DNA of 64,000 nucleotides from Myxococcus eversor (GTDB lineage Bacteria > Myxococcota > Myxococcia > Myxococcales > Myxococcaceae), in NCBI RefSeq assembly GCF_010894455.1, contig NZ_JAAIXY010000006.1, forward strand, positions 62,001 through 126,000, given 5' to 3'. Positions 44,465-53,087 of the stretch are shown in pieces. Below the pieces are notes generated by a model, which was not told where the DNA came from, made no database searches, and saw nothing but the letters and a program-made list of their open reading frames with translations. The position numbers and the translations under genes were made by a program. The number at the start of each line of letters is the position of its first letter. The stretch's first letter is position 1.

Positions 44465-45196
44465 TCACCGGGCCGCGTGTGAGTCCTCCCCTTCCGCGCC
44501 CCGTGCGAGCAGGGGCGGAAGGACTCGCAGCACGTCGTGCCGGTCCACCACCCGCCATCCATGGCGCGCCGCGAGGTCCGCCAGCTCTTCGGAAGGCTCG
44601 AAGGCCACGGGCAGCCCCACCAGCCGGAAGACCTCCGCGTCGGAAGCGGAGTTGCCCATGGCGAGCGAGTCCGCCAGACGGACGTGGTGCAGCACCTCCA
44701 GTTCGCGGAGGATGCTCGGCTTGCCTCCCAGCAGCCCCGGGCCCTGGAGCACGCGCCCGGTGTAGCGACTGTTCCGGATGTCCAGGACGGCGGCGCGATA
44801 GACATCGATGCCCAGCTCGTAGGCCACCAGGTGGACCAGCTCGATGGGCCCCCCGGAGATGAGGGCCATCAGGAACCCGTTCGACTTCAACATCCGCACA
44901 AGGGGACGCACGAAGCCGAACAGCCGGCCCCGGGCTCGAGCCCAGACATCCTCCGCCGCGCGCTCCACGGTGGAGACCGTCACCCCCGCGGCCGCGCGGC
45001 CCAGGCTTTGGTAGACCTCCGCCAGGGACGTGTAGAAGTCCGGGCAGCCGGCGTGGTGTCGCTCCACATTGGACATGAACTCCCGCCCCAATTCGGGCTC
45101 ACAGACGCCTCGCGCCAACAGCTCCCTCACCAGCAACACGCCGAGGGTGTCCGGCGTCAGCGTCCCATCCAGGTCGAGCACCGCGAGCCTTCTCAT
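44465..45196 (-). CDS. HAD-superfamily phosphatase, SerB-like
   Basis: A 243-residue cytoplasmic phosphohydrolase. LAVLDLDGTLTPDTLG holds the nucleophile Asp, LMALISGGPIELVHLVAYELGID is motif II with the Ser, KPSILREL the Lys, and LADSLAMGNSASDAEVFRLVG motif IV. The layout matches the HAD-IB (phosphoserine phosphatase) branch. Substrate unknown: serine biosynthesis is possible, but no serine genes are nearby. The ATG at 45194-45196 follows AAAGG. It is convergent with the glycosyltransferase gene. Confidence 0.8.
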   Translation of the reverse strand: MRRLAVLDLDGTLTPDTLGVLLVRELLARGVCEPELGREFMSNVERHHAGCPDFYTSLAEVYQSLGRAAAGVTVSTVERAAEDVWARARGRLFGFVRPLVRMLKSNGFLMALISGGPIELVHLVAYELGIDVYRAAVLDIRNSRYTGRVLQGPGLLGGKPSILRELEVLHHVRLADSLAMGNSASDAEVFRLVGLPVAFEPSEELADLAARHGWRVVDRHDVLRVLPPLLARGAEGEDSHAAR

Positions 45197-45519
45197 TCCA
45201 AACCTTTCATGGCGCCCCAGTCTTCCGGCCAGGAGGGCCCGCGGCACGCACTCAGGTGTTGACGTAGGGGCCCATGGTTTTGGATGTCGGCTCGGAAGAA
45301 ATCGTGTCTGGCAATGAACGGCGGGAGCAGGGCGCGCCCGCGCCGGGTTGGCGAGTCATCACGAGACTCCGCCCGACAGTCCAGACGCGTCTCCCCCTGG
45401 ATAGACACCACCGTCCGCCGGGCGGGGCCACCGGGCGGCCATGGTCGCGGTCGCATTGCAGACGCCCGGCCTCCCGCCCACCTTCGGCGAGAAGGGCTCA
45501 CGCCCGGGGGGATTTCCAC
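45197..45519. other. Divergent intergenic region
   Basis: 323 bases between the HAD phosphatase gene and a lipoprotein gene. It should contain promoters for both, but I see no clear elements and no coding sequence. Confidence 0.45.
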
Positions 45520-46200
45520 ATGCATCTGTCCAGGCTTCCGTCGATTCTCGCCGTGTCCGCGGCGCTCTGCTTCTCCATCGGCTGCTCCAAGCGGGGCTCG
45601 CAATCCCAGGGCGCCGAGCCGCAGGCCAGCACCCAGCCGCCGCCCGAGGCGCCGCCGCCACCGGCCACCGCGGCGGCAGTGCCTCCCGACATGGGGCCGC
45701 AGCCGCCCCCGCCGGATGGCAAGCACCACGACAAGCACCACAAGAGCGCCTCCGCGGCCAACTGCCCCATGTCCGTCTCGGGCGCGGTGGCCCGGGCCCA
45801 GGACGTGCCCGAGGGCGTGGCGCTCATCATCAGCACGCCGGAGCCGACGCAGGTGGCGGAGCTTCAGCAGCGCAGCCGCGCCATGCTCCACGAGCAGGCG
45901 GAGAGCACCCAGCGCGCGCAGCAGGAGACGCCCATGCAGGAGGCCCAGCACGAGGACTTGGGTGACAGCCCGCTGGAGGAGCAGGACGGCCTGGACGACA
46001 CCGGCATGGGTGGCTCCGGCATGGCGGGCGCGCCGACGATGCCCTCCAGCGCCAGCGTCCAGGACACGCCGGATGGCGTCGTCATCGTCTACACCGCGAT
46101 GGACCCGAAGAAGCAGAAGCAGCTCAGCGGCGAGGTCCACAAGACGGCGGACCAGATGCAGCCCGGCAAGTGCCCGGGGATGAGCCCCGACATGCCGTGA
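45520..46200 (+). CDS. Putative lipoprotein, Pro/Gln/Met-rich, low complexity
   Basis: A 226-residue protein with a lipoprotein-like signal HLSRLPSILAVSAALCFSIGC (Cys22). A Pro/Ala-rich linker with HHDKHHK follows, which could bind metal. Two short conserved-looking segments repeat an idea: ARAQDVPEGVALIISTPEPTQVAELQQR and VQDTPDGVVIVYTAMDPKKQKQLSGEVHK. Both look like small alpha/beta units with D(T/V)P(D/E)GV. The ATG at 45520 follows GGGGGGA. Function unknown. It is convergent with the TetR gene, with seven bases between. Confidence 0.65.
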   Translation: MHLSRLPSILAVSAALCFSIGCSKRGSQSQGAEPQASTQPPPEAPPPPATAAAVPPDMGPQPPPPDGKHHDKHHKSASAANCPMSVSGAVARAQDVPEGVALIISTPEPTQVAELQQRSRAMLHEQAESTQRAQQETPMQEAQHEDLGDSPLEEQDGLDDTGMGGSGMAGAPTMPSSASVQDTPDGVVIVYTAMDPKKQKQLSGEVHKTADQMQPGKCPGMSPDMP

Positions 46201-46207
46201 GCGAGCG

Positions 46208-46822
46208 TCAGCCCGCGCTCCCCGACGAAGGACTCGGGGGGCGCAGGGCCGCCAGCGCGTAGTCCACCACCGTGTCCGCGTACTCGCGCGTGAGCGGCGC
46301 GGTGCGCAGCAGCCAGCGGTGGAACAGCGGGCCGAACAACAGCTCGACGGCGACGTCCAGGTCCACGCCTGACGCGACCTGTCCCGCCCGCTGCGCGGCC
46401 CGCAGCCGCTCCTTCGTCACCTCCAGATTAGGGCGCAGGAGCGTGTCCACGAACTGCCGTGCGAGCACCGGGTCCATCTGCGACTCGGCGGTGAGCGCGC
46501 GGGAGGGCACCTCGAAGCGCGGCTCGCACAGCTCGACGACGGTGGCGCGCAGCACCGTCTTCAGGTCCACCGAGACGTCTCCGGTGTCAGGCAGGGCCAC
46601 CGCTCCGCCCGCCAGCGCGGCGAAGGCGTCCAGCACCAGCGCGCCCTTGTTGGGCCACCACCGGTAGATGGTCTGCTTGCCCACGCCCGCGCGGGCCGCG
46701 ATGGCTTCAATGGTCAGCCGCGAGTAGCCCATCTCTCCCACCAGCTCGACCACCGCCTTCAGGATGGCCTGGTGCGAACGCCCGCTGCGGCGGGACTCAT
46801 CGGGCTTCTTCGCGTCACTCAT
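46208..46822 (-). CDS. TetR-family transcriptional repressor
   Basis: A 204-residue regulator. The N-terminal helix-turn-helix (about 17-63) has AILKAVVELVGEMGYSRLTIEAIAARAGVGKQTIYRWWPNKGALV, a clear TetR DNA-binding domain. The C-terminal helical ligand domain is unassigned. The ATG at 46820-46822 is chosen from the domain position. It is divergent from a macrolide-type glycosyltransferase gene 127 bases away, and inverted repeats lie between, so it probably represses that gene until a ligand, possibly a macrolide, binds. That assignment is inference. Confidence 0.88.
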   Translation of the reverse strand: MSDAKKPDESRRSGRSHQAILKAVVELVGEMGYSRLTIEAIAARAGVGKQTIYRWWPNKGALVLDAFAALAGGAVALPDTGDVSVDLKTVLRATVVELCEPRFEVPSRALTAESQMDPVLARQFVDTLLRPNLEVTKERLRAAQRAGQVASGVDLDVAVELLFGPLFHRWLLRTAPLTREYADTVVDYALAALRPPSPSSGSAG

Positions 46823-46867
46823 CGCCCGGCAGGCTAGCGGGACTCCGACGACACGCAACGTCTCGTC

Positions 46868-46896
46868 TTGACAAGGACGCCCGGCATCTCCATGGT
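46868..46896 (+). promoter_or_regulatory. Promoter candidate of the macrolide-type glycosyltransferase gene
   Basis: TTGACA (46868-46873) matches the -35 consensus perfectly; 17 bases later lies CATGGT (46891-46896), only three of six -10 matches. The operator-like repeat at 46887-46907 overlaps the -10 position, which would suit repression. Confidence 0.4.
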
Positions 46897-46925
46897 GGCC
46901 ATGGCGAGACGGTCCGTATCGTCTC
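46887..46925. promoter_or_regulatory. Two inverted repeats, candidate TetR operators
   Basis: First, CCATGG-TGG-CCATGG inside a 21-base imperfect palindrome (46887-46907, eight of nine arm bases paired). Second, GAGACG-N8-CGTCTC (46906-46925). A further CGTCTC lies at 46859-46864. Position between divergent TetR and target genes supports an operator role; which repeat is bound is unknown. Confidence 0.45.
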
Positions 46926-46949
46926 CATTCCTGCCCTCAGGAGGACGCC

Positions 46950-48149
46950 ATGCGTCGTCGCGCCCATATCGCCATGGTCAGCATTCCCGCCCACGGCCAC
47001 GTGAATCCGAGCCTGGAGGTCATCCGGGAGCTGGTGACACGAGGCCACCGCGTCACCTACGCGAATGACGCGTCCTTCGCGGAGCGCATCGTCGAGACAG
47101 GGGCGGAGCTGGTGCCCTACCCGTCGACGCTGCCGCGCGAAGGCGTCGCGGACCGGAGCTGGCCGGAGGACACCATCGGTCAGCTCGCTGTGTTCCTCGA
47201 CGACGCCATCGCCCTGCTCCCGAGGCTCCGCGCCGTCTACGGGCAGGACAAGCCGGACCTCTTCCTCTACGACATCGCGGGCTATGTCGCGCGCATCCTC
47301 GCGGAGAACTGGGGGCGGCCGGCAATCTCCCTCTCGCCCACCTTCGTCGCGTGGGAGGGCTACACCGAGGAGATGGCGCCGATGATGGAGTCGCTGCGAG
47401 CGGCTCCCGGTGGCGCCGAGTACTTCCAGCGGTTCTCCTCATGGCTCACGGAGTGCGGCGTGGCCCAGACGGAGTCCACGCTCTTCGTGGGGCTGCCACC
47501 GCGCTCGCTCGTGCTCATCCCCCGGGCGATGCAACCGCAAGCGGACCGCGTGGACACGAAGCGCTACACCTTCGTGGGCCCCTGCTTCGACGAGCGTCCC
47601 CAGCAGGGCACGTGGATGCGGCCCGAGGGCGTCGAGAAGGTGCTGCTCATCTCGCTCGGCTCCACCTTCACGAACCAGCCGGCCTTCTATCGCCACTGCA
47701 TGGCGGCCTTCGGAGACCTGCCCGGCTGGCACGTGGTGCTGAACATCGGCCGGCACGTCGAGCGCGCCGAGCTCGGGGAGATTCCCCGCAACTTCGAGGT
47801 GCATCCGTGGATACCGCAGCTCTCGGTGGTGAAGCAGTCGGACGCCTTCATCACCCACGCGGGCATGGGCAGCACGCAGGAAGCGCTTTGGTGCGGAACG
47901 CCCATGATTGCCGTGCCCCAGGCCACGGACCAGTTCACCAACGCGGACCGCATCGTCGAGCTGGGTGTCGGCGTGCGACTCGACACGGAGAAGGCCACCG
48001 CGGAAGCGCTGCGCGAAGCACTCCGCCACATCACCACGGACGAGAACATCGCGCGGCGAGTGGCGGCGGTCCGTGACGAGCTGAGAGACGAAGGAGGCGT
48101 GAGGCGCGCCGCGGACCTCATCGAGGCGGCACTTCCGGCCCTCGACTGA
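46950..48149 (+). CDS. Macrolide-type glycosyltransferase (GT1, OleD/MGT-like)
   Basis: A 399-residue enzyme closely resembling the Streptomyces OleD/MGT proteins, which inactivate macrolides by adding UDP-glucose to the desosamine 2'-hydroxyl. The N-terminal HIAMVSIPAHGHVNPSLEV holds the catalytic His15; LSPTFVAWEGY and RSLVLIPRAMQPQADRVD are typical of this subgroup; the donor motif is FITHAGMGSTQEALWCGTPMIAVPQATDQFTNA. The ATG follows AGGAGG. Divergence from TetR suggests drug-inducible expression. A natural substrate other than a macrolide is possible, since these enzymes are promiscuous. Confidence 0.88.
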   Translation: MRRRAHIAMVSIPAHGHVNPSLEVIRELVTRGHRVTYANDASFAERIVETGAELVPYPSTLPREGVADRSWPEDTIGQLAVFLDDAIALLPRLRAVYGQDKPDLFLYDIAGYVARILAENWGRPAISLSPTFVAWEGYTEEMAPMMESLRAAPGGAEYFQRFSSWLTECGVAQTESTLFVGLPPRSLVLIPRAMQPQADRVDTKRYTFVGPCFDERPQQGTWMRPEGVEKVLLISLGSTFTNQPAFYRHCMAAFGDLPGWHVVLNIGRHVERAELGEIPRNFEVHPWIPQLSVVKQSDAFITHAGMGSTQEALWCGTPMIAVPQATDQFTNADRIVELGVGVRLDTEKATAEALREALRHITTDENIARRVAAVRDELRDEGGVRRAADLIEAALPALD

Positions 48150-48288
48150 GGAGCGAGCGCCCCGCGCGAACACACGGACCGGCCGGCCCGAGGAGCCCGG
48201 CGCCGGAAGTGACACGAGCCTTCCCCTCTCGGGCCGCACTGGCTTGGTCGACGTGTCGCTCGAGTGGGGGTGGTAGCCTTTCGGGCCC

Positions 48289-49572
48289 ATGGAAAGCCCG
48301 GCCCCGCCCTCCGCGCAGTCCCTCGCCTCCGCCAGGCCCGGGCTGATGACTCGCTTCGGGCCCGGCATCCTCGTCGCCGCCACGGGCGTGGGCGCGGGAG
48401 ACCTGCTCACCGCCAGCCTGGGAGGCTCCGCGGTGGGAGTGGCCATCCTCTGGGCCGCCGTCGTGGGCTCGGTGCTCAAGGGGTTCCTCAACGAGGGCGT
48501 CGCGCGCTGGCAGCTCGCCACCGGCACCACCGTGCTGGAGGGTTGGGCGCGGCTGGGCCCGGGCCTGCGCAACGTCTTCTTCGTCTACCTGCTCGGCTGG
48601 AGCTTCTTCACGGGCGGCGCGCTCATCTCCGCGTGCGGCGCGGCGGGAGATGCGTTGTGGCCACTCGGTGGAGACCCGGAGACGTCCCGACGCATCTGGG
48701 GCGTGGTCCACTCGCTCGTCGGGCTGGCACTCGTCGGGCTCGGAGGTTTCCGCCTCTTCGAGAAGCTGATGGCGGCCTGCATCGCGCTGATGTTCGGCGC
48801 GGTCCTCTTCGCCGCCGTGGGTTCGCAACCGGACTGGGCCGCCGCCGCACGCGGGCTCGTGATTCCCTCCCTGCCCGACAAGGGCACCGTGTGGGTGCTG
48901 GGCCTCCTGGGCGGCGTGGGCGGCACGGTGACGATGCTCTCGTATGGCTACTGGATTCGAGAGAAGGGCCGCGAGGGCCCTCAAGGCTTGAAGACCTGTC
49001 AGGCGGACCTCGCCGTGGGCTACGCGCTCACGGGGATGTTCGGCGCGGCCATGGTCATCATCGGCTCGACGCTGCGCCTGGAGGGCAGCGGGCTGAAGGT
49101 GGCGTCACTTCTCGCCACCCGACTGGAAGCGGTCATCGGCCCCGCCGGCTACTGGGTGTTCCTCGCGGGTTTCTGGGGCGCGGTCTTCTCCAGCCTGCTG
49201 GGCGTCTGGGAAGGCATTCCCTACCTCTTCGCGGACTTCCTGCGCATCCACCGCAAGCGCGAGCCGGGGCCACCGGTGGACCTGCGCAAGACTCGCGCGT
49301 GGCGGCTGTACCTGGTGGCGCTCGCCATCGTCCCGCTGCCCATGCTCTGGGCACCGCTCCAGCGCGCGCAGCTCGCATACGCCATCGTCGGCGCGCTGTT
49401 CATGCCGCTGCTCGCCGCCACCCTGCTGTGGATGAACAACCGACGCGCCTGGGTGGGCGCCCTGCGCAACGGCTGGCTCACCAACGCCGCGCTCGTCGCC
49501 ACCCTGCTCCTCTTCCTCGCCGTCGGTCTCCAGGAGGCACTCGACGCACTGCGCAAGCTGCGTGGGCCTTGA
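48289..49572 (+). CDS. Nramp-like divalent metal ion transporter (divergent member)
   Basis: A 427-residue integral membrane protein with about eleven spans. RFGPGILVAATGVGAGDLLTASLGGSAVG aligns with the first helix of Nramp proteins, but the metal-binding DPGN is replaced by GVGAGDL, so it belongs to a divergent branch whose substrate may not be manganese or iron. It stands alone, 139 bases after the glycosyltransferase. The ATG at 48289 has no strong ribosome binding site nearby. Confidence 0.75.
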   Translation: MESPAPPSAQSLASARPGLMTRFGPGILVAATGVGAGDLLTASLGGSAVGVAILWAAVVGSVLKGFLNEGVARWQLATGTTVLEGWARLGPGLRNVFFVYLLGWSFFTGGALISACGAAGDALWPLGGDPETSRRIWGVVHSLVGLALVGLGGFRLFEKLMAACIALMFGAVLFAAVGSQPDWAAAARGLVIPSLPDKGTVWVLGLLGGVGGTVTMLSYGYWIREKGREGPQGLKTCQADLAVGYALTGMFGAAMVIIGSTLRLEGSGLKVASLLATRLEAVIGPAGYWVFLAGFWGAVFSSLLGVWEGIPYLFADFLRIHRKREPGPPVDLRKTRAWRLYLVALAIVPLPMLWAPLQRAQLAYAIVGALFMPLLAATLLWMNNRRAWVGALRNGWLTNAALVATLLLFLAVGLQEALDALRKLRGP

Positions 49573-49735
49573 GCCTGAACGCACGCTGGCGAGCCAGGAG
49601 CGAGGATGTGAACTGGCGGTCGTTGCGTCCGCTGGAGGGTGTACGAGCGAACGGCATGGCCTCCCCGAAGCACGAGGCTCGAAGTAGGCTGAGCGGCGCT
49701 GACGGTCGTTCTTCCACGCCCCTCAGGAGGGACAC

Positions 49736-50332
49736 ATGAAGCGCTGGAGTACGTTGCTCACGGTGGCGGCGCTGTGCGCGGGTTGTCAGAACGGCGGCAA
49801 GGACGACCGGCCCACACGCGCGCAGGTTCGCAAGACGGGACCCGCGACGATGGAGGTCATTCCCTCCGCCGGGCAGCTCCCCTACTGCATGCTCTACACG
49901 GTGTCGCAGAAGGGGGTCATCCGCCAGCTCACGCTGACGCGGGAGAACCGCTCCATCCGCTGCGACGCGAACAAGCCCATCGCCAACACCAGCTTCCGCG
50001 TCCCCACGCAGGAAGGAAAGGTGAAGGTCTACATCTTCTTCTCCGACGACCGCATCCCCGCGGGCCCCGTCGCGCAGCAGCTCTATGACTTGCGCGGACA
50101 GGACCGCATCAACGCGATGGACCTGCGCCTGCCCGGACGCGTCTACGTGGAGACGTTGGACTTCTCGCCCGAGGAAGCCACCGCGGAGATGACCGGCGCG
50201 GTGGTGGGCTCGCACGGTGAGGTCAACGACGGGGGCCCCGGCTCCGCGAACGCCACGGACATGGGCGCCACGGTCATCGGAGACGGCGGAACCACCGGCG
50301 CCCTGCCCGCGGCCTCGGACGACGGCACCTGA
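49736..50332 (+). CDS. Putative lipoprotein of unknown function
   Basis: A 198-residue protein with lipoprotein signal MKRWSTLLTVAALCAGC (Cys17) and a strong ribosome binding site (AGGAGGGAC). The folded part (about 38-140) contains two Cys (LPYCMLYTVSQKGVIRQLTLTRENRSIRCDANKP) that could form a disulfide. A Gly/Asp/Thr-rich tail of about 45 residues ends the protein. I do not recognise the family. It is convergent with the alcohol dehydrogenase gene. Confidence 0.7.
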   Translation: MKRWSTLLTVAALCAGCQNGGKDDRPTRAQVRKTGPATMEVIPSAGQLPYCMLYTVSQKGVIRQLTLTRENRSIRCDANKPIANTSFRVPTQEGKVKVYIFFSDDRIPAGPVAQQLYDLRGQDRINAMDLRLPGRVYVETLDFSPEEATAEMTGAVVGSHGEVNDGGPGSANATDMGATVIGDGGTTGALPAASDDGT

Positions 50333-50342
50333 GTCCGTCATC

Positions 50343-50370
50343 CCCGAGGGAGGCGCTCGCCTCCCCCGGG
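50343..50370. terminator. Hairpin between convergent genes, probable bidirectional terminator
   Basis: GGGAGGC-GCTC-GCCTCCC extends through one mismatch by four more pairs (CCCG with CGGG). It lies exactly between the stop codons of two convergent genes (50332 and 50382). There is no T-run on either side, so it may act with Rho or as an mRNA end-protecting structure. Confidence 0.5.
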
Positions 50371-50381
50371 ACGACGTGGTG

Positions 50382-51566
50382 TCACCAGGCCTCGCGGGCC
50401 ATGGCCAGCAGGTCGGCCTCCACCACCTTGCACGGGTTGCTCAGGTGCGAGGCGTCCAGGAAGGCCTTGTCGGCGATTCTCGACAGGTCCTCTTCCTTGA
50501 CGCCCACGTCGCGGAGCCGCGCGGGGATGCCGATGGCCGCGTTGAGCTTGCGCACCCGGTCGATGGCGTTGCTCGCGAGCACGTCCTCCCGGGCGTTGGT
50601 GGTGTCACCCATCGCCACGGCCACACGCGCCAGTCGCGTCGTGCTGGAGGCGCGGTTGAACTCCATCACCACCGGCAGCACGACCGCGTTGGCCAGGCCA
50701 TGGTGCACGCCGGAGATGGGCGTCAGCGCATGCGCCAGCGCGTGGCACGCGCCCAGGCCCTTCTGGAAGGCCATCGCACCCTGCATCGCGGCGATCATCA
50801 TGTCCGTGCGCGCCGCCAGGTCCTTGCCCTCGCGCACCGCCGTCACCAGCGAGCGACTCACGCGCTGGATTCCGTCGATGGCCACCGCGTCCGCCAGCGG
50901 GTGGAAGCCATTGGCCAGGTACGCCTCCAGGCAATGCGTGAAGGCATCCATGCCGGTGGCCGCGGTGACGCCAGGAGGAAGCCCCACCGTCAGCTCCGGG
51001 TCGACGATGGCGGCGCGAGGCAGCAGGGCCGGGCTGAAGATGACCGTCTTGCGGCCCGTGTCCGCCAGCGTCACCACGCCCGAGCGACCCACCTCCGAGC
51101 CCGTGCCCGCCGTCGTCGGGATGGCGATGAGCGGAGGCAGGTCGTCCTTCACGTACTGGTCGCCGCCCTTCGCGTCGTCGTAGCGACTGAGCGGAGGCTC
51201 GTGGGTGGTGAGCAATTGCACCAGTTTGCCCGCGTCCAGCGCGCTGCCGCCGCCCAGCGCGATGAGCCCGTCGCACTTGTGGTGGCGATAGGCCTCCAGG
51301 CCGGCGAAGACATCCTTCTCGGTGGGATTGGGTTCCACGCCGTCGAAGACGGCGCACTCCAGGCCCGCCGTCTTCAGGACTTCGAGCACGCGGGAGGCGA
51401 GCCCCGCCTTCACCACGCCCGCGTCCGTCACCAGGAGCGGGCGCTTCATGTTCAAGCGCTGCGCCTGGGCGGGCAGTCGCTGGAGCGCGCCGGCACCCAG
51501 GACGATGCGGGTGGGCCACGCCATCTCGGTGATACGGGGCTCAGCGGGAATGTCGAACGGCTTCAT
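50382..51566 (-). CDS. Iron-containing alcohol dehydrogenase
   Basis: A 394-residue group III (Fe-ADH) oxidoreductase acting in the cytoplasm with NAD(P). GLIALGGGSALDAGK is the nucleotide-binding GGGS motif and PTTAGTGSEVG precedes the metal ligands; DPELTVGLPPGVTAATGMDAFTHCLEAY and GACHALAHALTPISGVHHGLANAVVLP supply the Asp/His iron ligands. The ATG at 51564-51566 follows GGGAGGAA. It is the last gene of a minus-strand run with a glutamine synthetase-like gene and an aldehyde dehydrogenase gene. Substrate probably a small alcohol or aldehyde of that pathway. Confidence 0.92.
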   Translation of the reverse strand: MKPFDIPAEPRITEMAWPTRIVLGAGALQRLPAQAQRLNMKRPLLVTDAGVVKAGLASRVLEVLKTAGLECAVFDGVEPNPTEKDVFAGLEAYRHHKCDGLIALGGGSALDAGKLVQLLTTHEPPLSRYDDAKGGDQYVKDDLPPLIAIPTTAGTGSEVGRSGVVTLADTGRKTVIFSPALLPRAAIVDPELTVGLPPGVTAATGMDAFTHCLEAYLANGFHPLADAVAIDGIQRVSRSLVTAVREGKDLAARTDMMIAAMQGAMAFQKGLGACHALAHALTPISGVHHGLANAVVLPVVMEFNRASSTTRLARVAVAMGDTTNAREDVLASNAIDRVRKLNAAIGIPARLRDVGVKEEDLSRIADKAFLDASHLSNPCKVVEADLLAMAREAW

Positions 51567-51589
51567 CGCGGGTTCCTCCCTCGGGCTCA

Positions 51590-53056
51590 TCAGATGAGCT
51601 CCAGGTAGCGCTCCAACTCCCAGCTGGTGACGGCGCGCTCGTACTGGCGCACCTCCCACTCGCGCGTGCGCACGAAGTGGTCCACGAAGCCCTCGCCCAG
51701 GATTTCCCGGGCGCGCTCGCTCTGCTTGAGCAAGGCCACGGCTTCCTTCAGGTTGCGCGGCAGCGGCGCGGCCTCATGAGACGCGTACGCGTTGGAGTTG
51801 CACGCGGGCGGCGGCTCGATTTCGTTCTCGATGCCCCACAGGCCCGCGGCCAGGCTCGTCGCCATGCCGATGTACGCGTTCATGTCCGCGCCGAGCTGGC
51901 GGTATTCAATCCGCATCGCCTTGGCGTTCTCACCGATGACGCGCACGGCGCAGGTGCGGTTCTCCAGGCCCCATGCCGCGGTGGTGGGCGCCCAGGTGTT
52001 CTCCACGCTGCGCTTGTAGCTGTTGATGGTGGGCCAGTAGAGCGCCGTCAGCTCCGGCATCAGCGCTATCTGCCCGCCGATGTAGTGGCGCATGAGGCGG
52101 CTCATGCCGTGCGGCTCGTCCTCTTCGTAGAAGAGGTTGTGCTCGCCCTTCATGTCCCAGAGCGACTGGTGCACGTGCCCCGAGCACCCCGGCAGCTTCG
52201 CGTTCACCTTGGCCATGAAGCACGCGGTGAGGCCCTGGCGCGAGCACAGCTCCTTCACCACTGTCTTGAAGAGAGCCGCCTTGTCCGCCGAGCGCTCCAC
52301 GTCGTCGTAGCGGATGGCGGCCTCGAAGACGCCGGGCCCTGTCTCGGTGTGGAAGCCCTCGATGTTGAGGCCAAAGCCGTTGCACCCGTCGATGAGCGCG
52401 TGCACCAGCGGCGCGTTCTGAGACGTGCGCAGCCACGAGTAGCCGAACATGCCGGGCGTCAGCGGCGTGAGGTCCTGGAAGCCCTTCTGCTTCAGCGAGT
52501 CCGGCTGCTCCTTGAAGATGAAGAATTCATACTCGGCGCCGAAGCGAGGCAGGTAGCCCTGCTCCCTCGCGCGGGTGGCGATCTTCTGGAGCAGTTGCCG
52601 GGGACTGGCCTCGAAGGGCGTGCCGTCCGGATTGACGAAGTCGAGCAGGAAGGCCGCGGTGTCGGGCTCCCACGGAATCACCCGCCCCGTCGTCACGTCG
52701 ACCGTCGCGTGCGCATCCGGGTAGCCGGTGTGCCAGCCCGTCACCTGGGTGTTGTCGAGCAGCTCGTCGCCCAAATCCCAGCCGAAGACGACGTCGCAGA
52801 AGCCCAGGCCGCCCTTGGCGGCGCTGAGGAACTTCTCCAGGGAGATGTACTTGCCGCGCCAGACACCGTCGATGTCGATGGCGCCGACCTTCACCTTCTT
52901 CACGCCGTTGTCGTCGAGCCAGCGCTTGAGCGTGTCGGTGCCGCCCGAGTCCCGGGGCACGGCGCCGCCGCGCACGGGGCCTCCGCGCTCCTTGGCGCGG
53001 GCCCGGCGGGCCACGGTCGGATGCGTGAGTACCTTCGCCTTGGGACGGGTCGGCAT
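51590..53056 (-). CDS. Glutamine synthetase-like enzyme, possibly gamma-glutamyl-amine ligase
   Basis: A 488-residue class I GS-fold ligase. A basic N-terminal extension of about 40 residues is followed by VGAIDIDGVWRGKYI. The core has FGAEYEFFIF (metal Glu), GPGVFEAAIRYDD, GCSGHVHQSLWD (ATP/ammonia site His) and NTWAPTTAAWGLENRTCAVRVIG (Arg). It differs from ordinary GlnA in these segments and sits next to aldehyde and alcohol dehydrogenases, so I favour a PuuA/GlnA3-type enzyme that gamma-glutamylates an amine. The ATG at 53054-53056 follows AGGAAGG. Ammonia-dependent glutamine synthesis cannot be excluded. Confidence 0.8.
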   Translation of the reverse strand: MPTRPKAKVLTHPTVARRARAKERGGPVRGGAVPRDSGGTDTLKRWLDDNGVKKVKVGAIDIDGVWRGKYISLEKFLSAAKGGLGFCDVVFGWDLGDELLDNTQVTGWHTGYPDAHATVDVTTGRVIPWEPDTAAFLLDFVNPDGTPFEASPRQLLQKIATRAREQGYLPRFGAEYEFFIFKEQPDSLKQKGFQDLTPLTPGMFGYSWLRTSQNAPLVHALIDGCNGFGLNIEGFHTETGPGVFEAAIRYDDVERSADKAALFKTVVKELCSRQGLTACFMAKVNAKLPGCSGHVHQSLWDMKGEHNLFYEEDEPHGMSRLMRHYIGGQIALMPELTALYWPTINSYKRSVENTWAPTTAAWGLENRTCAVRVIGENAKAMRIEYRQLGADMNAYIGMATSLAAGLWGIENEIEPPPACNSNAYASHEAAPLPRNLKEAVALLKQSERAREILGEGFVDHFVRTREWEVRQYERAVTSWELERYLELI

Positions 53057-53087
53057 CGGGACCTTCCTTCCTGGGGTGAGGGAGTGC

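Noticed and set aside
48264..49739. Arg/Gly-rich frame overlapping the Nramp-like gene
   Set aside because: It overlaps the transporter in another frame and has no domain; codon bias artefact.
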